Positions 6,294 to 9,765 of a stretch of DNA of 9,765 bases are shown here, piece by piece (positions within the stretch are counted from its first letter, which is position 1; each line of letters begins with the position of its first letter). Below the pieces are notes generated by a model that was not told where the DNA came from, ran no database searches, and was given only the letters and a program-made list of their open reading frames with translations. Location: contig JAODBP010000154.1 in NCBI GenBank assembly GCA_025464025.1, forward strand, positions 1-9,765, in the 5' to 3' direction. The translations under genes and the position numbers were made by a program. Source of the DNA: Actinomycetes bacterium (GTDB lineage Bacteria > Actinomycetota > Acidimicrobiia > Acidimicrobiales > CADCSY01).

Positions 6294-6332
6294 CCGCTGG
6301 CGAGCGGCCCAGAACTCCCCCTCGCGGCCGCT
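6294..6332 (+). repeat. Two overlapping hairpins between secF and apt
   Basis: Directly after the secF stop, CCGCT (6294-6298) and AGCGG (6303-6307) form a stem around GGCG. The same right arm belongs to an alternative, longer-range repeat: AGCGGCC (6303-6309) and GGCCGCT (6326-6332), separated by 16 bases. The second repeat ends on the first base of the predicted apt -10. Neither is followed by a T-tract, so an intrinsic terminator is possible but not well supported. Confidence 0.4.
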
Positions 6333-6346
6333 AGTTTGGGTGAGTG
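6332..6346 (+). promoter_or_regulatory. Predicted -10 element and leaderless start of apt
   Basis: TAGTTT (6332-6337) is followed by six bases and the GTG at 6344, exactly the geometry seen at queA. No Shine-Dalgarno sequence is present. An mRNA starting on the GTG is therefore likely. The -35 region has no clear consensus. Confidence 0.55.
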
Positions 6347-6862
6347 GACCCCCTCGCTGCGTACGTTCGGGACATCCCCGACTTCCCCCAGCCGGGCGTC
6401 ACGTTCAAGGACATCACCCCGCTGCTGGCCGACCACGCCGCGTTCGCGTCGACCATCGACCGCATCGCCGAGGCCTACCGGGGTCGCCCGATCCACCGGG
6501 TGATCGGCATCGAGGCCCGGGGCTTCATCGTGGCCGCGCCGGTGGCCTACAAGTTCGGCGCCGGCTTCACGCCCGTGCGCAAGCCGGGGAAGCTGCCCTC
6601 CAAGGTCGAGCGGGAGGAGTACCTCCTCGAGTACGGCTCCGACATCCTCGAGATCCACGCCGACGCGGTGGCGCCGGGCGAACGGGTCCTGATCGTCGAC
6701 GACGTCTTGGCCACCGGGGGAACAGCGGCGGCCACGGCGCGGTTGGTGGAGAGGCTCGGTGCGGAGGTCGTCGGCTTCGGCTTCATCATCGAGCTGGCCT
6801 TCCTGAAGGGCCGCGAGAAGCTTGATGGGCGCGAGATCGTCTCGCTCATCACCTACGAGTAG
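6344..6862 (+). CDS. apt: Adenine phosphoribosyltransferase
   Basis: Apt converts adenine and PRPP to AMP and pyrophosphate in purine salvage. The 172-aa product is of normal length. It has the N-terminal IPDFPQPGVTFKDITPLL (11-28), IGIEARGFIVAAPVAYK (54-70), the flexible catalytic loop region RKPGKLPSKVEREEY (79-93), and the PRPP-binding loop VLIVDDVLATGGTAAA (115-130) with the acidic pair Asp119-Asp120. The start is GTG 6344, the only start that keeps the conserved N-terminus, and a -10-like element precedes it. It lies 15 bases upstream of relA. This apt-relA pairing is common in actinobacteria and links purine salvage with (p)ppGpp control. Confidence 0.96.
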   Translation: MDPLAAYVRDIPDFPQPGVTFKDITPLLADHAAFASTIDRIAEAYRGRPIHRVIGIEARGFIVAAPVAYKFGAGFTPVRKPGKLPSKVEREEYLLEYGSDILEIHADAVAPGERVLIVDDVLATGGTAAATARLVERLGAEVVGFGFIIELAFLKGREKLDGREIVSLITYE

Positions 6863-6868
6863 AGGAGC

Positions 6869-6873
6869 GGAGG
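6869..6873 (+). promoter_or_regulatory. Ribosome-binding site of relA
   Basis: GGAGG lies four bases before the ATG at 6878, within the short apt-relA gap. It contrasts with the absence of such a site at queA, apt and hisS and supports relA being an internal gene of an apt-relA transcript. Confidence 0.7.
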
Positions 6874-6877
6874 AAGC

Positions 6878-9085
6878 ATGGCGACCGTCGACCGGGTGCT
6901 TCCCTGGCGACGCGGCGCCCTGCCCGCGGAGGAGATCGCCCCCCTCCTGGCCGCCTTCCGCCTGCGTCACCCGAAGGCGTCCACCGCACTGATCAGCCGG
7001 GCCTACGCCGAGGCGGCCAACGCCCACACCGGGCAGCTCCGCAACTCGGGCGAGCCCTACATCGAGCACCCGCTGTCGGTGGCCATGATCGTGGCCGAGC
7101 TCGGCCTCGACGACGTCACCATCGCCGCCGCCCTGCTGCACGACGCCGTGGAGGACACCCGGCTGTCGCTCGACGAGCTGCGTTCGCACTTCGGCAACGA
7201 CGTGGCCAACATCGTCGACGGCGTCACCAAGCTCGACCGCATCCGCTTCGACTCCAAGGAGGCGCAGCAGGCCGCGACCATGCGGAAGATGCTGGTCGCG
7301 ATGGCCAAGGACATGCGCGTCCTGCTCATCAAGCTGGCCGACCGCCTCCACAACATGCGCACGATCGCCGCCCTGCCCAAGGAGAAGCAGGAGCGCATCG
7401 CCCAGGAGACCCTCGACGTCTACGCCCCCCTCGCCCACCGTCTGGGCATCGCCGGCATGAAGTGGCAGCTGGAGGACCTCGCGTTCGCCACGCTCCACCC
7501 GAAGCGCTACGCCGAGATCGAGCAGATGGTGTCGACCAGGGCGCCCGAGCGCGACATCTACCTGTCGCAGGTGGTGGACATGGTCCGCGGCCGCCTGACC
7601 GACGTGAAGATCGACGGCGAAGTCATCGGCCGGCCGAAGCACTACTGGAGCATCTACGAGAAGATGGTGGTCAAGCGGCGGGAGTTCGACGAGATCTACG
7701 ACCTCGTCGGCATCCGCGTCCTGGTCGGCAGCGTGAAGGACTGCTACGCCGCCCTCGGCACCATCCACTCCACGTGGAAGCCGGTGCAGGGCCGGTTCAA
7801 GGATTACATCGCCATGCCCAAGTTCAACCTGTACCAGTCGCTGCACACGACCGTCGTGGGCCCCCAGGGCAAGCCCATCGAGTTCCAGATCCGCACCAAG
7901 GAGATGCACCAGCGGGCCGAGTTCGGCATCGCCGCTCACTGGAACTACAAGGAGGCCGCCCCCGTCGCCGACGTCGGCTGGCTGAACCGCATCGTCGACT
8001 GGCAGCAGGAGACCGACGACCCCAAAGAGTTCATGGAGTCGCTGAAGGTCGACCTCGAGCAGGACGAGGTCTTCGTCTTCACCCCCAAGGGCGATGTCGT
8101 CACCATGGCCCTCGGCGCCACCCCGATCGACTTCGCCTACGCCATCCACACCGACGTCGGCCACCGCTGCATCGGCGCCCGGGTGAATGGCCGCCTCGTC
8201 CCCCTCGACTCGGAGTTGAAGTCGGGCGACCGGGTCGAGATCTTCACGTCCAAGGTGGAGGGCGCCGGCCCGTCGCGGGACTGGATGCAGATCGTGGCCA
8301 CGCCCCGGGCCCGCAACAAGATCCGGCAGTGGTTCAGCCGGAGCCGGCGGGAGGAGGCGATCGAGACCGGCCGGGAGGACCTGGTCCGCCACATGCGGCG
8401 GGAGGGCCTGCCGGTCCAGAAGCTGTCGAACTCGGCCCTGCTGGCCAAGGTGGCGGTCGACCTCAACTACGCCGACGTCGACGCCCTGCACCAGGCCATC
8501 GGCGAGAACCACGTCTCGGCCCAGTCCGTGGCCCAGCGCCTGGCCCGGGAGCTGCGGGGCGGCGACCACGAGGACCAGCTGCCGACGACGGTCAGCCGCC
8601 CGGCCCGCTCCCGGGTCCAGGGCTCGGGCGGGGTCCACGTCGAGGGACTCGACGACGTCATGGTCAGGTTGGCGCTGTGCTGCACGCCCGTGCCGGGAGA
8701 CGAGATCGTGGGCTTCGTCACCACCGGCCGGGGGGTGTCGGTCCATCGGGCCGACTGCGCCAACGCGGTGACCCTGACCACCAGCATGGGCGAGCGCCAG
8801 ATCGAGGTGGAGTGGGACGGCGCCCGGGCCGGCGTGTTCGTCGCCTCCATCGAGGTCGAGGCCCTGGACCGGGCCCGCCTCCTGGGCGACGTGTCCACCG
8901 CCCTGGCCGACCACCATGTCAACATCGTCGCCTCTTCCACCCACACCGGGGCCGACCGGGTGGCCCGGCTGCGGTTCGACTTCGAGCTGGCCGACCCGTC
9001 GCACCTGGACGCCCTTCTCCGGTCGGTGAAGAAGGTCGACTCGGTCTACGACGCCTACCGCGTCCTGCCCGGATCCCGGAAGTAA
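6878..9085 (+). CDS. relA: Bifunctional (p)ppGpp synthetase/hydrolase, RelA/SpoT family
   Basis: This long RSH protein makes (p)ppGpp from ATP and GTP/GDP and hydrolyses it, setting the stringent response. The 735-aa product has all family domains. The HD hydrolase domain (about 45-165) has metal/catalytic residues His64, His88-Asp89 and Asp155, with the same spacing as Streptococcus Rel. The synthetase domain (about 240-360) has catalytic-region Asp275 (YDLVGIR), the RFKD motif (306-309) typical of bifunctional rather than synthetase-only enzymes, and YQSLHTTV with Tyr319. The TGS domain spans about 395-458. A helical region is followed by the Cys/His element (Cys601, Cys602, His623, Cys627) and a C-terminal ACT domain (about 653-730). 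Both active sites look intact, so it should be bifunctional. It follows apt by 15 bases with a good ribosome-binding site. Confidence 0.96.
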   Translation: MATVDRVLPWRRGALPAEEIAPLLAAFRLRHPKASTALISRAYAEAANAHTGQLRNSGEPYIEHPLSVAMIVAELGLDDVTIAAALLHDAVEDTRLSLDELRSHFGNDVANIVDGVTKLDRIRFDSKEAQQAATMRKMLVAMAKDMRVLLIKLADRLHNMRTIAALPKEKQERIAQETLDVYAPLAHRLGIAGMKWQLEDLAFATLHPKRYAEIEQMVSTRAPERDIYLSQVVDMVRGRLTDVKIDGEVIGRPKHYWSIYEKMVVKRREFDEIYDLVGIRVLVGSVKDCYAALGTIHSTWKPVQGRFKDYIAMPKFNLYQSLHTTVVGPQGKPIEFQIRTKEMHQRAEFGIAAHWNYKEAAPVADVGWLNRIVDWQQETDDPKEFMESLKVDLEQDEVFVFTPKGDVVTMALGATPIDFAYAIHTDVGHRCIGARVNGRLVPLDSELKSGDRVEIFTSKVEGAGPSRDWMQIVATPRARNKIRQWFSRSRREEAIETGREDLVRHMRREGLPVQKLSNSALLAKVAVDLNYADVDALHQAIGENHVSAQSVAQRLARELRGGDHEDQLPTTVSRPARSRVQGSGGVHVEGLDDVMVRLALCCTPVPGDEIVGFVTTGRGVSVHRADCANAVTLTTSMGERQIEVEWDGARAGVFVASIEVEALDRARLLGDVSTALADHHVNIVASSTHTGADRVARLRFDFELADPSHLDALLRSVKKVDSVYDAYRVLPGSRK

Positions 9086-9113
9086 CTCCGGGAGAGGTTT
9101 CCCCGGTACCCGG

Positions 9114-9129
9114 TAGCGTTGGCCCGATG
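9114..9129 (+). promoter_or_regulatory. Predicted -10 element and leaderless start of hisS
   Basis: TAGCGT (9114-9119) fits TANNNT and is followed by seven bases and the ATG at 9127. No Shine-Dalgarno sequence is present. The upstream gap (9086-9113) holds CCGGG (9088-9092), which could pair with CCCGG at 9102-9106 or at 9109-9113. These stems are short and have no T-tract, so I do not call a terminator. Confidence 0.5.
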
Positions 9130-9765
9130 GCCGAATTCCGATCCCCGGTGGGGACACGCGACGTCCTGCCGCCCGAGTCGGGGCGCTGGGAGCGGCTCGT
9201 CGGCGTGTTTGCCAGCGTCGTCGAGCGGGCGGGGTACGGGCTGGTGCTTAGCCCCATGTTCGAGGACGTGGCCGTGTTCGAGCGGGTCGGCGAGGGCACC
9301 GACGTCGTGCGCAAGGAGATGTACGACTTCGAGGACAAGGGCGGCCGGCGCATCGCCCTGCGCCCCGAGGGGACGGCATCGGTCGTGCGGGCCTATGTCC
9401 AGCACCGGCCGACCCCGCCGTTCAAGGCCTGGTACGCGGCCCCCAACTTCCGCTACGAGCGCCCCCAGGCCGGGCGGTTCCGCCAGCACCACCAGCTCGG
9501 GGTCGAGGCGCTGGGCACCGACGACGCCGATCTCGACGTGGAGGTGGTGGCCCTGGCCTGGTCGATCTGCACGGCCGGCGTGGGCCTCTCCCGGGTGACG
9601 CTGCTGCTCAACTCGCTGGGCGACGACGTGTGCCGCCCCGGGTACCTGGAGATGCTGCGGTCGTACCTCGGGTCGCAGGCCCTGTGCGACGAGCACGTCG
9701 GCCGCTGGCAGGAGAACCCGCTACGGGCGCTCGACTGCAAGCGCGACGCCTGCCGGGCCGCCACC
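9127..9765 (+). CDS. hisS: Histidine-tRNA ligase (partial, C-terminus off window)
   Basis: HisRS charges tRNA-His with histidine. The window contains the first 213 codons; the frame is open at the right edge. The N-terminus carries FRSPVGTRDVLPPES (4-18), close to the usual HisRS opening. Class II motif 1 lies around GYGLVLSPMFEDVAVFERVGE (37-57). KEMYDFEDKGGRRIALRPEGTASVVRAY contains the conserved LRPEGT (78-83) involved in histidine binding. Motif 2 is NFRYERPQAGRFRQHHQLGVE (107-127). The stretch NPLRALDCKRDAC (197-209) is typical of the region after motif 2. The two HisA motifs, motif 3 and the anticodon-binding domain would lie downstream. It has its own predicted promoter 41 bases after relA. 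Family members are 410-450 aa, so about half is present. Confidence 0.95.
   Translation, partial: MAEFRSPVGTRDVLPPESGRWERLVGVFASVVERAGYGLVLSPMFEDVAVFERVGEGTDVVRKEMYDFEDKGGRRIALRPEGTASVVRAYVQHRPTPPFKAWYAAPNFRYERPQAGRFRQHHQLGVEALGTDDADLDVEVVALAWSICTAGVGLSRVTLLLNSLGDDVCRPGYLEMLRSYLGSQALCDEHVGRWQENPLRALDCKRDACRAAT

Noticed and set aside
9086..9113. Intrinsic terminator after relA
   Set aside because: Only 5-bp stems with competing partners and no T-tract; not enough to call.
6035..9157. A 1040-codon open frame on the minus strand opposite secF, apt and relA
   Set aside because: It is antisense to apt and relA, whose conserved motifs are unmistakable. High GC at third codon positions suppresses stops on the opposite strand, and the translation is a low-complexity mix of H, G, V, L, R and D with no recognisable domain.

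Overview
This is a high-GC (visibly around 70%), gene-dense chromosomal window with no mobile elements, CRISPR arrays, tRNAs or rRNAs that I can see. Codons end mostly in G or C, and several genes start with GTG. The order yajC-secD-secF-apt-relA-hisS is a well-known actinobacterial neighbourhood. A threonine-rich linker in SecD and queA/tgt placed directly upstream of yajC suggest a deep-branching actinobacterium, possibly Acidimicrobiia. That lineage call is an inference, not a search result.

Layout. Positions 1-640 (minus strand) hold the N-terminal 213 codons of an ECF-type RNA polymerase sigma factor that runs off the left edge. Positions 641-815 are a divergent intergenic region rich in dyad symmetry, including a perfect 12-bp inverted repeat. 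Everything else is on the plus strand: queA, an unrecognised 138-aa gene and tgt, joined by ATGA/GTGA stop-start overlaps; then yajC, secD and secF, also overlapping; then apt and relA; and finally the first 213 codons of hisS, cut by the right edge.

Functions. QueA and Tgt carry out two steps of queuosine modification of tRNA wobble position 34. YajC-SecD-SecF form the membrane complex that helps SecYEG export proteins. Apt salvages adenine to AMP, and Rel (RelA/SpoT type) makes and hydrolyses (p)ppGpp. HisS charges tRNA-His. All of these are housekeeping genes with intact motifs.

Regulation. The first gene of each of the four apparent plus-strand units (queA, yajC, apt, hisS) lacks a Shine-Dalgarno sequence but has a TANNNT hexamer just upstream. 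In three cases the hexamer ends 6-7 nt before the start codon, which fits leaderless transcripts. Of the internal genes, secD, secF and relA have purine-rich ribosome-binding sites; the 138-aa gene has only a weak one and tgt appears to rely on its overlap. No clearly novel system is visible. The best leads are the leaderless pattern, the structured sigma/queA divergent region and the unknown gene embedded between queA and tgt.
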